A stretch of 52,876 bases of DNA. It comes from Rubrivivax sp. (GTDB lineage: Bacteria; Pseudomonadota; Gammaproteobacteria; Burkholderiales; Burkholderiaceae_C). Within the stretch, counting starts at the first letter, position 1. Every line of letters starts with the position of its first letter. The notes beneath the pieces are model-generated. The model saw only the letters and a list, made by a program, of their open reading frames with translations. It searched no databases and had not been told where the DNA came from. The translations under genes were made by a program, and so were the position numbers. The DNA is taken from positions 1-52,876 of the forward strand of contig JADMJD010000068.1 of assembly GCA_018780805.1 (NCBI GenBank). Direction: 5' to 3'. Of the stretch, positions 1 to 8,444 are shown piece after piece.

Positions 1-912
1 CATCTTCTGCGCGCCGTGGCTCATGCCGATGGCGAACACGAGGAAGGGCACCAGGATCGAATACGGGTCGAGCGAATGGCCGAAGGTCGGCAGCAGGCCG
101 AGCTGCCACACCACGGCCACGAGCGAGGCCATCACGACGAGCAGCGTCGAGCGAACGCAGCGCGTGTACCAGAAGACCATCGCCGTGGCGATGACGACGG
201 CCATCGCGAAGAACACCAGCATCGCGCGCACGCCGTCGATCAGGTCGCCGACGATCTTGGCAAAACCGGTGATGTGCAGGCGCACGCCTTCGGTCTCGTA
301 CTTGCTGCGCAAGCCCTCCAGCGCCGCGGACAAGGCGCCGTAGTCCAGGGCCTTGCCCTGCGCGTCGCGGGCCAGCAGCGGCACGAAGATCACGCTGGAG
401 CGCTGGTCGCGTGCCACCAGCTGCCCGATCTCGCCCGAACGGGCGATGTTGGCGCCCAGCTGCTGCAGGCTGCGGGGCGAGCCGTCATAGCCGTCGGGAA
501 TCACCGGGCCGCCTTCGAGCCCTTCCTCCGTCACGCCGACCCAGCGTGTGGACGGTGTCCACAGCGACTTCATGCGCATGCGGTCGACACCCGGCACCAG
601 GAAGACCTCGTCGGAGAGGCGGCGCAGCGTGTCGAGGTACTTCGCGTCGTAGATCGTGCCCTCGGGCCGCGCCACCGCGATGCGCACGGCGTTGCCCAGG
701 CCGCTGAGCTGGGTCTGGTGCTCCAAGAAGTTGCGGATGTACGGGTGGCTGCCCGGGATGGTCTTCTCGAAGCTGGCGTTGAGCTGCAGCCGGGTGGCCT
801 GCCAGCCGAGCAAGGCGGTGACGAGCGCACACAGCACGAGCACCACCGCGCGGTGGTTGAACAGGGCGCGCTCGATGAGCGAGCCCGACTTCGGATCGAA
901 TGATTCGTTCAC
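1..912 (-). CDS. MMPL/RND-family exporter, N-terminal part (runs off the left edge)
   Basis: The first 304 residues are visible. The GTG start at 912 overlaps the TGA of the upstream YCF48-like gene (GTGA), so the two are translationally coupled. A first transmembrane helix (about residues 24-42, V-V-L-V-L-C-A-L-V) is followed by a periplasmic domain. A cluster of helices begins near residue 233 (AMLVFFAIAVVIATAMVF) and continues with PFLVFAIGMSHGAQ, typical of the MMPL/HpnN-like branch of the RND superfamily. Members move lipids or hydrophobic compounds using proton motive force. It is the last visible gene of the monooxygenase/DUF1302/DUF1329/YCF48 operon, a gene set that recurs in proteobacteria handling steroids or other hydrophobic substrates. 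Substrate and direction of transport cannot be read from the sequence. The C-terminal half is outside the window. Confidence 0.88.
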   Translation of the reverse strand, partial: MNESFDPKSGSLIERALFNHRAVVLVLCALVTALLGWQATRLQLNASFEKTIPGSHPYIRNFLEHQTQLSGLGNAVRIAVARPEGTIYDAKYLDTLRRLSDEVFLVPGVDRMRMKSLWTPSTRWVGVTEEGLEGGPVIPDGYDGSPRSLQQLGANIARSGEIGQLVARDQRSSVIFVPLLARDAQGKALDYGALSAALEGLRSKYETEGVRLHITGFAKIVGDLIDGVRAMLVFFAMAVVIATAMVFWYTRCVRSTLLVVMASLVAVVWQLGLLPTFGHSLDPYSILVPFLVFAIGMSHGAQKM

Positions 913-1955
913 CGGGCGTCCTTGGCGGCCATGGCCGGCAACGGCTGGATGCCGGCGACGCCGGCTGCAAACAGAGCGTCGCGGCCCCGCACCAGGGCCG
1001 AGGGCATCGGCAGCGGCGCCGTGGTCACGGGCAACAGCGTGTCGCCGTTCAGGCGCATCACCATGCCGGCCTGGTTGGCGAGCAGCAGCTCCTGGCCGAC
1101 CGCGAGCACGGCGGTGATCGAAGCCGGTGCCGATGAGGTGATCTGGCGCCAGCTGCGCCCGCTGTCGGCCGAGCGCCACGCGTTGCCACGCAGGCCGGCC
1201 ACCAGCCACTGGCCGTCGGGCAGGATCTCGCCGGCGAACCAGCTGCCACGGTAGGGCGAGGCCGGCGTGGTGAACGTGGCGCCGCCGTCCGCGGAGCTGG
1301 CGAGCAGGCCTTGCTCGCCAGCGAACAGCAGCGTGTCGCCCTGGCGGCGCACCATGTACCAGTGCAGGGCACGCGGATTCGGCAGGCGGCCGATCCACGA
1401 CTGCCAGGTGCGGCCTGCGTCGTGTGTCTCGAAGGCCAGGCCGTAGGCACCGGCCACGAGCCAGCGCTGCGCGTCCCACATCAGCACGTCCAGGAAGGGC
1501 TTGTCCGGCCCGTCGGCCACGAGACGCTGCGCGTCGCGCTGCAGCGCCGGCGTGTCGGCCGCCGCCAGCGCCACCTCGGCGGCGCGGCGGCCATCCAGCC
1601 GCAGCGCCCAGCGGTTGCCGCCGTCCTCGGTGGCCAGCACGACGCCGCCGTGCCCGACCGCCACGCCGTGGCGCTCGTCGCTGAAACGCACCGCCGTGAG
1701 CGTGACGCTGGTCGGACAGGGCACCTGGCGCCAGGTCGCACCTTCGTCGTCGCTGACCGCGATCACGCCGCGTTCGCCCACGACCAGCAGCCGCTGACTC
1801 ACGCGCGCCGCGGCCAGCAGCACGACACGCGCGGGTGCACGCACCATGGCGGCCGGGCGTGACAGGGCCTCGCCCTGGGGCGCCGCCACCACGGGGGCGC
1901 CGGCGAGCAGGGTGGCCGCGGTCACGGCCGCGGCAAGCGGCCTGCGCAAGCGCAT
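909..1955 (-). CDS. YCF48-like / BNR-repeat propeller protein, secreted
   Basis: 348 residues beginning MRLRRPLAAAVTAATLLAG, a Sec signal peptide ending near VVAA. At least five Asp-box turns are visible (SDDEGATW, TEDGGNRW, THDAGRTW, SADGGATF, SADSGRSW), which mark a beta-propeller of the photosystem II assembly factor-like (YCF48/HCF136-related) family. In non-photosynthetic bacteria such proteins regularly sit beside MMPL transporters and DUF1302/DUF1329 proteins and are thought to be periplasmic partners of the exporter. The ATG at 1955 lies one base after the TGA of the DUF1329 gene; a longer in-frame start at 1988 would overlap that gene and lacks a signal peptide at its N-terminus. The stop overlaps the GTG of the exporter. 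It is not evidence for photosynthesis. Confidence 0.85.
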   Translation of the reverse strand: MRLRRPLAAAVTAATLLAGAPVVAAPQGEALSRPAAMVRAPARVVLLAAARVSQRLLVVGERGVIAVSDDEGATWRQVPCPTSVTLTAVRFSDERHGVAVGHGGVVLATEDGGNRWALRLDGRRAAEVALAAADTPALQRDAQRLVADGPDKPFLDVLMWDAQRWLVAGAYGLAFETHDAGRTWQSWIGRLPNPRALHWYMVRRQGDTLLFAGEQGLLASSADGGATFTTPASPYRGSWFAGEILPDGQWLVAGLRGNAWRSADSGRSWRQITSSAPASITAVLAVGQELLLANQAGMVMRLNGDTLLPVTTAPLPMPSALVRGRDALFAAGVAGIQPLPAMAAKDAR

Positions 1956-1956
1956 G

Positions 1957-3306
1957 TCAGCGCACCCCTTGTGCGGCCAGGCCGTCACCCGTGAAGGTGT
2001 CGGTCGGCCAGGGTTTGGTGGGCCGGTGGTGGTAGGGTTTGTCGTTCAGGATGTTGGACACATAGGCCTGGCCCGACAGCAGGTCGTAGAAGCCGAAGGT
2101 CTGCTGCACGGTGCCGGGGAAATCGGGCATCACGTAGTTGAAGCCCCACAGCGTCCGCCAGAGCTGGTTCTTGGCGTCCCAGCGGTCGCCCAGCACGCCC
2201 TGCCAGGTGTCCTCGTCGAGGTAGTAGACGGCGCGTGGCGCCTGGTGCCGCTGACCCTGCTTGAGCGTGGCCTCCACCACCCACACGCGGTGCAGTTCCC
2301 AACGCACATGTTCCGGGTTCAGGTGCTGGCCGGTGATGACCTCGGCGTCCTTGGCCTGCAGCAGGCGGTTCTGGTTGTAGGGGATCAGCAGTTCCCTCTT
2401 GCCGGCCAGCTTCCAGTCGAAGAGATCGGTCTTGCCCGAGAACACGCCGAGTTCATCGAACCACATCAGGCCCGAGGTCGCCGGGGTGGGTGTGTCGCAG
2501 CAGGCATTGGGGAGCTTGCGCACCCGGCGCTGGCCGGTCAGGTAGACGTAGGAGGTGTTGTTGTTGTCGACGTCGAGCCGGCCGGCGATCATTTCGCCGG
2601 CCCGGATCGGTGGGCCGACGTTCAGCAGGTTGACCTCCCAGGTGAAACCGCTGAAGTTCTCGGGCGAGCCGTCGGGCAGGTAGTAGGGCATGCGCTGGCG
2701 GATGTGCCCGTCGGTGGTGAGCACGACCTTGCCGTCGGTGGTGATCTGGTACTGGCTCAGCAGCGCTTCCCAGGCCGCGCCGCGCCAGGCCAGCTTGTGG
2801 TTCCAGATCGCTTCCACGCCGCTCTTCGGGACCGGGAACGGGATGCCGCCGTAGGCGCCACGCAGGTTCTGCCCTTCCAGCTTGGCGCGCGTGGCGTTCT
2901 TGAAGGTGTTGTCGTAGACCCAAGGCGGCGCGATCGCGGTGCGGTGGGTCTTGTAGACGTTGAGCTTGTAGGTCTGCGGGTACTTGCGCAGCAGGGCCCT
3001 GGTGCCGTCGCTGAGCTTGTCCTCGTGCTGCGCCATGTTCTGCGACGTCACCGTGTACAGCGGCTTCTCGTCCTTGAACGGGTCGCCACGGCGGCCGCCG
3101 GGTTTGTCACCCGGGATGGTTCCGGCAAAGCCGCCGGTCCAGGCCGGGATGCTGCCGTCCTTGTTGCCGGCGCGTTCGGCACCCAGCGGCGTCAGGTCCG
3201 TCTTCAGGCGGGCGGCCTCCTCAGGGGTGGCGGCGCCGGCAGGGGTGGCGAGCAGCGTGCACCACAGCACAGCCACCGCGGCGATGGGGTTCAACGGGTT
3301 CTTCAT
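1957..3306 (-). CDS. DUF1329 domain-containing exported protein
   Basis: 449 residues with a signal peptide (MKNPLNPIAAVAVLWCTLLA... ending near PAGAA). The body matches DUF1329, a LolA/LolB-like beta-sheet family found next to DUF1302 proteins: recognisable parts are the early KTDLTPLGAERAGNKDG-type segment, the IPAWTGG segment and many Trp/Tyr residues. The likely place is the periplasm or inner face of the outer membrane, with a role in handling a hydrophobic ligand. I chose the ATG at 3306 because GGAGAGG stands 7-13 bases upstream and because it begins the signal peptide; a start 15 bases further up is possible. It sits between DUF1302 (16 bases upstream) and YCF48-like. No enzyme activity is known for the family. 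Confidence 0.88.
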   Translation of the reverse strand: MKNPLNPIAAVAVLWCTLLATPAGAATPEEAARLKTDLTPLGAERAGNKDGSIPAWTGGFAGTIPGDKPGGRRGDPFKDEKPLYTVTSQNMAQHEDKLSDGTRALLRKYPQTYKLNVYKTHRTAIAPPWVYDNTFKNATRAKLEGQNLRGAYGGIPFPVPKSGVEAIWNHKLAWRGAAWEALLSQYQITTDGKVVLTTDGHIRQRMPYYLPDGSPENFSGFTWEVNLLNVGPPIRAGEMIAGRLDVDNNNTSYVYLTGQRRVRKLPNACCDTPTPATSGLMWFDELGVFSGKTDLFDWKLAGKRELLIPYNQNRLLQAKDAEVITGQHLNPEHVRWELHRVWVVEATLKQGQRHQAPRAVYYLDEDTWQGVLGDRWDAKNQLWRTLWGFNYVMPDFPGTVQQTFGFYDLLSGQAYVSNILNDKPYHHRPTKPWPTDTFTGDGLAAQGVR

Positions 3307-3322
3307 TTGATGCCTCTCCAAG

Positions 3323-4987
3323 TCAGAAGGTCGTGGACAGCGAGAGGGACACGTAGTCGCGGTCCTTCAGCGCCTGCCTGAACTGCGCGTTGTTGGCGTT
3401 GTCCAGCGTCGGGCCTTCGGGGCCCAGGAACTTCACGAAGTTGATGGCGCCCACCCACTCGCCCAGGTAGACCGCGCGCACGCCGAAGTTCAGGTCGCCG
3501 CCCTTGTCGACACCGAAGGACGGGCCGACCGCGGACGACTTGCCCCAGGCGTAGCCCAGGCCGATCGATGGCGTCACGTCCAGGCCCGAGAACAGCTGGC
3601 GGTAGGTGGGCGAAAACACCATGCGCAGTGCCGTGGCCGAGCGGTCGGCATTCGGGTTGAGCATGCGTTCGTTTTTCGTCACCTTGTCGCGTGTGTTCCA
3701 CGCGATCTCGCCGACGAAGCTGGCCTCCTGCGAAATGAAGCTGGGGCCCAGGCTGGCGATCCACGACACCTGGGCGTGCAGCGTCTGGCCCACCGCGTAT
3801 CCGGGGTTGTCGCGGTTGTCGAAGTTCACGCCCGCGCCGATGGCCGGAATCACCGACTGCCCCGAACTGGCCAGCGGGGTGTTGCGGCGCACCGAGACCT
3901 CCGCAGCCAGGCTCCACTCGTCCACGCTCTTGGAGGCGCTGATGCCGAAGGCCTCGATGTCCTCGTGGTAGAGCCAGCGGTAGCTCTGGGCGGTGAGCGC
4001 CGGCGGCGCGCCCGCCAGGCGGTTGTTGATGTTGCTTGGGCCGGTGGCGTGGTAGTGGATGGCGTAGATGCCGAACTGGGTGTCGATGGCCTCGGCATTG
4101 ATGCGCAGCTGCACGCCGAACTGGCCGCTGTCGCGGGCGTCGAGGTCCGGCTGGCGCTGGAACACGCCCGTGGGGCCGGCGTTGATGCGCTCGGCGCCGG
4201 GGCCCAGCGAGTCGCTCGTCGAGAGATAGGCGCCCACGGGCATGAGGCGGGTCTTCTCCCACTCGTAGCCGACGTAGGCACCCAGCGTCATGCTGTCCGA
4301 CAGCGGTACCGCCGCGGAGAGCTTGCCGGTGGGCCGGGCGATCTCCTTGAACGTGGCGTTGGGTACCGAGAGCAGTTTCACCAGGTCCAGCGGCGCCATG
4401 CCACCGGCGATGCCGTTGGCGCCGAAGAACAGGCTCTCGCCCCAGAGCAGGGTGTGCCGGCCCAGTCGTACCGTGGCGGTTCGTTCGCCCAGCTGGAAGC
4501 GGCCGTGGACGAAGGCATCGAGCACTTCGGCCTTGCGCCCCATCAGCTCGCGCGTTTCATCCGGGAACTCGTTGCGGGGCGTGTGGTTCGCGCTGGTGGA
4601 CGCGTTCTGGTTGCTGTGGTTGTAGTTCGCGTCGTACCAGGCCGCCGCACTGACGCGGGCACCGAAGCCGCGGTACGAGGCGTCGAGCTCGCTCAGCAGG
4701 TCGAGGCGTTTGGAGACGATGCCGCGGTCGAAGTTGTTGTTGCCGTCATCCTGGTTGGTGTTGTTCGGGCCCACCACGCCGGTGGGGCCGAACTGGGTGC
4801 GCGACAGGCCGGGCGAGCGCTCGCCGAGCCGGGCCGTGGTGCTGAGCTTGAGGGTGTTGTCCCAGCGCAGCTTGAAGTCCGGGTTGCCGGTGTCGATCTC
4901 GAAGGCCTGCGCGTGCAGCGCGGCCATCAGGGCCGCGGTGGTCGCGGCCACGCGCGGCATGCGCCGCCTTGCTGTGTAGTTTTTCAT
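3323..4987 (-). CDS. DUF1302 family outer-membrane beta-barrel-like protein
   Basis: 554 residues, signal peptide first (MKNYTARRRMPRVAATTAAL... cut near LHAQAF), then FEIDTGNPDFKLRWDNTLK, the typical DUF1302 opening. The rest is Tyr/Gly/Asn-rich with alternating hydrophobic residues and ends in a C-terminal Phe (LSLSTTF), as expected for an outer-membrane barrel recognised by BamA. GAGGAGA lies upstream of the ATG at 4987, which decides this start against longer in-frame versions that run into the monooxygenase gene. The gene lies 31 bases after the monooxygenase stop. Its co-location with DUF1329 and an RND exporter suggests an outer-membrane channel or receptor for a hydrophobic substrate, which is inference. 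Confidence 0.87.
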   Translation of the reverse strand: MKNYTARRRMPRVAATTAALMAALHAQAFEIDTGNPDFKLRWDNTLKLSTTARLGERSPGLSRTQFGPTGVVGPNNTNQDDGNNNFDRGIVSKRLDLLSELDASYRGFGARVSAAAWYDANYNHSNQNASTSANHTPRNEFPDETRELMGRKAEVLDAFVHGRFQLGERTATVRLGRHTLLWGESLFFGANGIAGGMAPLDLVKLLSVPNATFKEIARPTGKLSAAVPLSDSMTLGAYVGYEWEKTRLMPVGAYLSTSDSLGPGAERINAGPTGVFQRQPDLDARDSGQFGVQLRINAEAIDTQFGIYAIHYHATGPSNINNRLAGAPPALTAQSYRWLYHEDIEAFGISASKSVDEWSLAAEVSVRRNTPLASSGQSVIPAIGAGVNFDNRDNPGYAVGQTLHAQVSWIASLGPSFISQEASFVGEIAWNTRDKVTKNERMLNPNADRSATALRMVFSPTYRQLFSGLDVTPSIGLGYAWGKSSAVGPSFGVDKGGDLNFGVRAVYLGEWVGAINFVKFLGPEGPTLDNANNAQFRQALKDRDYVSLSLSTTF

Positions 4988-5018
4988 GGTCTCCTCTCGG
5001 GTGGTCGGGTCGGTGGAT

Positions 5019-6137
5019 TCAGGCCGCCTGCGCGACGATGGGCGCCAGTGCGCGCGCCAGCGCCTGCAGGTCGGTTGTGGGGGTGGGCTCCAGATCCCAG
5101 CGCGCCGCCTGCGCCGTGATCGCATGCACCAGCGCGGCTCGGTGGGCACGCCGCGCCGTGAACGTCGCCAGCAAACCGGTGCGGCCGAGGCCTTCGCGGA
5201 GCAGATCGCCGAGCACGACGGCGTCTTCCATCGACTGCGCGGCGGCCTGGCCGAAGTGCGGCGGCAACAGGTGCGCGCTGCTGCCGATGCGCAGCGCAGC
5301 CCCCGCATGCCACGGGCCTTCCAGCAGACCAAAGCGCACCGGCCTGCCGATGACGGGGGCATCCGGTGGCAAGGCCGAGCCGATGGCGGCCAGCAGCGGG
5401 CCGCCGCCGGCCAGGCGGTCCCGCAGCGCCGCGGCCGTCACTTGGTCTGCTGTGCGGTGCGCGCGTTCGTCACGCAGGCAGGCAACACCGACCCGGGCCA
5501 CGTCGACCGGCACGACCAGCGCCTTGCGGCCGGCCGCACCGATCACCCAGGTCGAGCGCTCGATCGCCTGCGGCCGCGGCAGCAGCACGAAGTCCCAGCA
5601 CTGCGGCAAGGAGACGAAGCGGTCCTGCAGCGGCTGCTCGACACCCGCGACGTTCGACGCACCCGCCAGCACCAGCAGATCGCCCTGCCACTCGGCGCCG
5701 TCGCCAGTGACGGCCTGCACCTGCGCACCGTGCACCTGCGCGCTGCGCAAACCGGCGCGCCAGTGCACACGCACGCCTCGTGCCTCGGCGGCGGCCAGCA
5801 GCACGCCGAGCAGATCGCCGTAGACCATGCCGAAAGCGGCGGGCAGCCGTGCACCCGCCAGGTTCGGTGTGGGAATCGTGTCGATCGTCCGCCCTTCGGC
5901 ATCGACCACCGCCATGCCCTGGTAGGCAAAGCAGCGCTGCAGGCAGGCCTCGGCCACGCCCAGCGCGGCGAGATCGCGAACCAGGTTGGGCACCACGTCG
6001 ATGTGGGCAGGCATCGGAGCCACGCAGCCGGCGTGTTCGAAGAGGTCGACACGGACCCCCGCGTTTGCTGCCGCGATGGATGCAGCCAACCCGGCCAGAC
6101 CTGCGCCGGCGATGGCGATGTGGTGCACGCGCAGCAT
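5019..6137 (-). CDS. FAD-dependent monooxygenase/oxidoreductase
   Basis: 372 residues. The N-terminus carries the dinucleotide-binding motif GAGLAGLAASIAAANAG with an acidic residue ending strand 2 (VDLFE). A C-terminal flavin segment (GSSAHLLPPHFGQAAAQSMEDA) replaces the usual GDAAH motif, so it is a divergent member of the PHBH/UbiH-like class A flavoproteins. The family hydroxylates aromatic or alicyclic substrates with NAD(P)H and O2. It is the first gene of the five-gene minus-strand operon and is divergent from a LysR regulator, which points to substrate-induced expression. The Shine-Dalgarno is weak. The substrate is unknown; it could also be a dehydrogenase-like or FAD-binding protein without hydroxylase activity because the GD motif is altered. 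Confidence 0.85.
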   Translation of the reverse strand: MLRVHHIAIAGAGLAGLAASIAAANAGVRVDLFEHAGCVAPMPAHIDVVPNLVRDLAALGVAEACLQRCFAYQGMAVVDAEGRTIDTIPTPNLAGARLPAAFGMVYGDLLGVLLAAAEARGVRVHWRAGLRSAQVHGAQVQAVTGDGAEWQGDLLVLAGASNVAGVEQPLQDRFVSLPQCWDFVLLPRPQAIERSTWVIGAAGRKALVVPVDVARVGVACLRDERAHRTADQVTAAALRDRLAGGGPLLAAIGSALPPDAPVIGRPVRFGLLEGPWHAGAALRIGSSAHLLPPHFGQAAAQSMEDAVVLGDLLREGLGRTGLLATFTARRAHRAALVHAITAQAARWDLEPTPTTDLQALARALAPIVAQAA

Positions 6138-6236
6138 GGTTCAGGAACCGCCGCGACGTGTTGCGAAAAGTCTTGGGACGAGTTCGTCCTGCGACTGGCC
6201 GAAGGCCATTCGTTGTCTCCAGTTCTGGTTGGGAAA

Positions 6237-6248
6237 TCGGGTTAACGA
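6237..6248. promoter_or_regulatory. Distal operator-like repeat
   Basis: TCGGGTTAACGA. Its first ten bases (TCGGGTTAAC) are identical to the core of the palindrome centred at 6327/6328, in the same orientation and exactly 84 bp away, about eight helical turns. It lies between the divergent monooxygenase and LysR genes, nearer the monooxygenase start. A second, weaker binding site for the LysR protein is the simplest reading. Confidence 0.45.
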
Positions 6249-6318
6249 GAGATTACGGAGCGCAGACGCAGATGAAAAATGGCTTGTTTCCACGCCACGA
6301 TTCGATGGCGTGAACAGT

Positions 6319-6336
6319 TTTCGGGTTAACCCGAAA
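6319..6336. promoter_or_regulatory. Perfect 18-bp palindrome, likely LysR operator
   Basis: TTTCGGGTTAACCCGAAA reads the same on both strands. It ends 13 bp before the ATG of the LysR gene and is about 180 bp upstream of the divergent monooxygenase. Autoregulating LysR proteins typically bind such a dyad near their own promoter. Together with the half-matching copy 84 bp away it forms a two-site arrangement suited to DNA bending between the divergent promoters. Confidence 0.55.
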
Positions 6337-6349
6337 CTTGCGACAAGCC

Positions 6350-7276
6350 ATGCGCTTCAACCGACTCGATCTCAACCTGCTCGTCGCGCTCGATGCCCTG
6401 CTGGCCGAGCGCAGCATCACGAAGGCGGCCGAGCGGCTCAACCTCAGCCCCTCGGCCACGAGCAATGCGCTGGCGCGCCTGCGCGAGTACTTCGACGACG
6501 AGTTGCTGGTGCAGGTGGGCCGCCGCATGGAGCCCACACCGCGTGCCGAGGGCCTGCGCGACGCGGTGCGCGACATGCTGCTGCGCGTGGAAAGCACGAT
6601 CGCCCTGCAGCCGGCGTTCGATCCCACCACCTCGGACCGGAGCTTCCGCATCTTCGTCTCCGACTACACGCAGCTGGTCTTTGCGCCACACGCGCTCGCA
6701 CTGGCGGCCGAGCAGCGCTGCAGCGCGAGGTTCGAGTTCCTGCCGCAGGTCGCTACGCCGCACCGCAGCCTCGAGCGTGGTGAGGCTGACCTGTTGATCA
6801 TTCCGCGCGGCTTCCTGTCGCCCGAGCACCCGCAGGAGGTGCTGTACAGCGAGGACTTCGTCTGCGTGGTCTGGCGCGACGGTGCGATGGCGCGCGGCGA
6901 GCTGAGCTTCGAGCGCTACGTCGCCGCCGAACATGTCGTGATGCAGCCGCAAGGCCATACCGGCGACTCCTTCGAGGCCTGGTTCGTCAAGCGCTACGGC
7001 GTCACACGGCGCGTGGCGGTGACCAGCTACAGCTTCGCTGCGCTGCCTGCGCTGGTGGTCGGTACCGATCTGATCGCCACCGTGCATCGCCGGCTGGCGC
7101 GCGTGCTGCAAGGCTCGCTGCCCATCGAGTTGCGCGAACCGCCCTTGCCGATCGTGGCCATGGAGCAGGGGCTGCAGTGGCACAAGTACCGCACGCAGGA
7201 TCCCGGGCTGGTCTGGCTGCGCGCGCTGCTGCGGCGCGCCGTGGCACGCATGGACGGCAAGCCGCCACAGGCCTGA
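6350..7276 (+). CDS. LysR-family transcriptional regulator (NodD-like branch)
   Basis: 308 residues from the ATG at 6350 (MRFNRLDLNLLVALDALL). The N-terminal winged helix-turn-helix is clear: ERSITKAAERLNLSPSATSNALARLREYF, about residues 21-50. The remainder is a periplasmic-binding-protein-like effector domain with the SYSFAALPALVVGTDLIATVHRRLA segment typical of the branch that contains NodD and PcpR-type aromatic sensors. A TTG 12 bases upstream is an alternative start, but the family consensus starts at MRF-x-x-LDLNLL. It is divergently transcribed from the FAD monooxygenase operon and most likely controls it in response to the substrate or an intermediate; it may also control the downstream binding-protein gene. 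Confidence 0.9.
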   Translation: MRFNRLDLNLLVALDALLAERSITKAAERLNLSPSATSNALARLREYFDDELLVQVGRRMEPTPRAEGLRDAVRDMLLRVESTIALQPAFDPTTSDRSFRIFVSDYTQLVFAPHALALAAEQRCSARFEFLPQVATPHRSLERGEADLLIIPRGFLSPEHPQEVLYSEDFVCVVWRDGAMARGELSFERYVAAEHVVMQPQGHTGDSFEAWFVKRYGVTRRVAVTSYSFAALPALVVGTDLIATVHRRLARVLQGSLPIELREPPLPIVAMEQGLQWHKYRTQDPGLVWLRALLRRAVARMDGKPPQA

Positions 7277-7403
7277 TGCCGGTCTTGACCGTGCCTGCCG
7301 CCCAGCTTGACTGGTTGCGCCCACATGGGGCTGCCGGATTGACCGGAGCCGACGGCTGCCTGCCAATGCGGGGCCGTCGAAGGACCTCTGGAGTGCACAG
7401 CAC

Positions 7404-8399
7404 ATGAACGTGAGACAAACCCCATCGCGCCGCCGTGTCGTCAGTGGCATGGCCGCCATCGCCGCCTCGCTGGCCTGCCCACGGGTGTGGGCCCAGGCGC
7501 AGGGCACCGCCCGCGTGGTCGTTGGCTCCGGCCCGGGCTCGGTGATCGACGGGCTGGCGCGCCGCGTCGCCGAGAAGCTCCAGCCGGGCTATGCCGCCAG
7601 CGTCATCGTCGAGAACAAGACCGGCGCCAGCGGTCAGCTGGCCGTCGGCAGCGTGAAGACCGCCCCCGCCGATGGCCTGACGCTGCTGCTCGTGCCCACG
7701 CCCTACATGGCGATCTTCCCGCACACCTATCGCAGGCTGCCGTACAAGCCCGAGAGCGACTTCATCGCCGTCTCACGGGCGGCCACGCTGCACCTGGGCC
7801 TGGCGGTGGGGCCAGCCGTGCCCGCCGAGGTGAAGACCCTGCGCGACTTCGCCGCCTGGTGCAGCGCGAACGTGAGCAAGGCGCACTTCGGCTCGCCCGC
7901 TGCCGGTTCGACGCCGCACTTCGCTGGCGCCATGCTGGCACGCGCCGGCAACTTCACGCTCGACCACGTGCCCTACCGCGGCCCGACGCCGGCCGTGCAG
8001 GACATGGTGGGCGGCCAGATCGCCGCCGCCTGCACCGCGCTCGGCGACCTGAAGCCCTTCGCCGCGGCCGGGCGCTGCCGGCTGCTGGGCACCAGCGGCG
8101 CCGCGCGCAGCCGCTTCACGCCCGACGTGCCGACTTTCGCAGAGCAGGGCTTCACCGATGTCGTGATCGAGGACTGGTTCGGCTTCTTCCTGCCCGCCGG
8201 CACACCACCGGCGCTGGTGGCCCGTGCCTCGACGGCGATCCAGGCGGCCCTGGCGCAGCCTGAGGTCCAGCAGGCGATGGAGCAAAGCTCGCTGGAGGTC
8301 AAGGGCTCGACGGCGGAGGCGTTCGCCGCCCAGCTGAAGGCCGACACCGCACGCTGGGCGCCGGTGGTCAAGGCGATCGGCTTCACGGCCGACAGCTGA
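7404..8399 (+). CDS. Bug-family (TctC-like) tripartite tricarboxylate transporter substrate-binding protein
   Basis: 331 residues. The N-terminus has a twin-arginine-like signal (SRRRVVSGMAAIAASLA, cut near VWAQA). The core shows the Bug-family features: GSGPGSVIDGLARRVAEKL near the mature start, VENKTGASGQLAVGSV, HVPYRGPTPAVQDMVGGQI and FGFFLPAGTP. These periplasmic proteins bind small carboxylates or aromatic acids; many are orphans without TctA/TctB membrane partners nearby, as here. It lies 127 bp after the LysR gene on the same strand and is convergent with the next monooxygenase gene, so it probably captures a compound used by the surrounding catabolic genes. The ligand is not predictable. 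Confidence 0.92.
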   Translation: MNVRQTPSRRRVVSGMAAIAASLACPRVWAQAQGTARVVVGSGPGSVIDGLARRVAEKLQPGYAASVIVENKTGASGQLAVGSVKTAPADGLTLLLVPTPYMAIFPHTYRRLPYKPESDFIAVSRAATLHLGLAVGPAVPAEVKTLRDFAAWCSANVSKAHFGSPAAGSTPHFAGAMLARAGNFTLDHVPYRGPTPAVQDMVGGQIAAACTALGDLKPFAAAGRCRLLGTSGAARSRFTPDVPTFAEQGFTDVVIEDWFGFFLPAGTPPALVARASTAIQAALAQPEVQQAMEQSSLEVKGSTAEAFAAQLKADTARWAPVVKAIGFTADS

Positions 8400-8444
8400 G
8401 CGCCCTGCGCGGAACCGCCACGCCTCGGCTGCGCGCGCCTGCGC

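Noticed and set aside
909..1955. Photosystem II assembly factor as a sign of photosynthesis
   Set aside because: The protein is only a YCF48-like propeller in an MMPL/DUF1302 operon, and no photosynthesis gene is in the window.
7277..7403. tRNA or small RNA between LysR and the binding-protein gene
   Set aside because: No cloverleaf, hairpin or promoter-like pattern could be supported in this gap.
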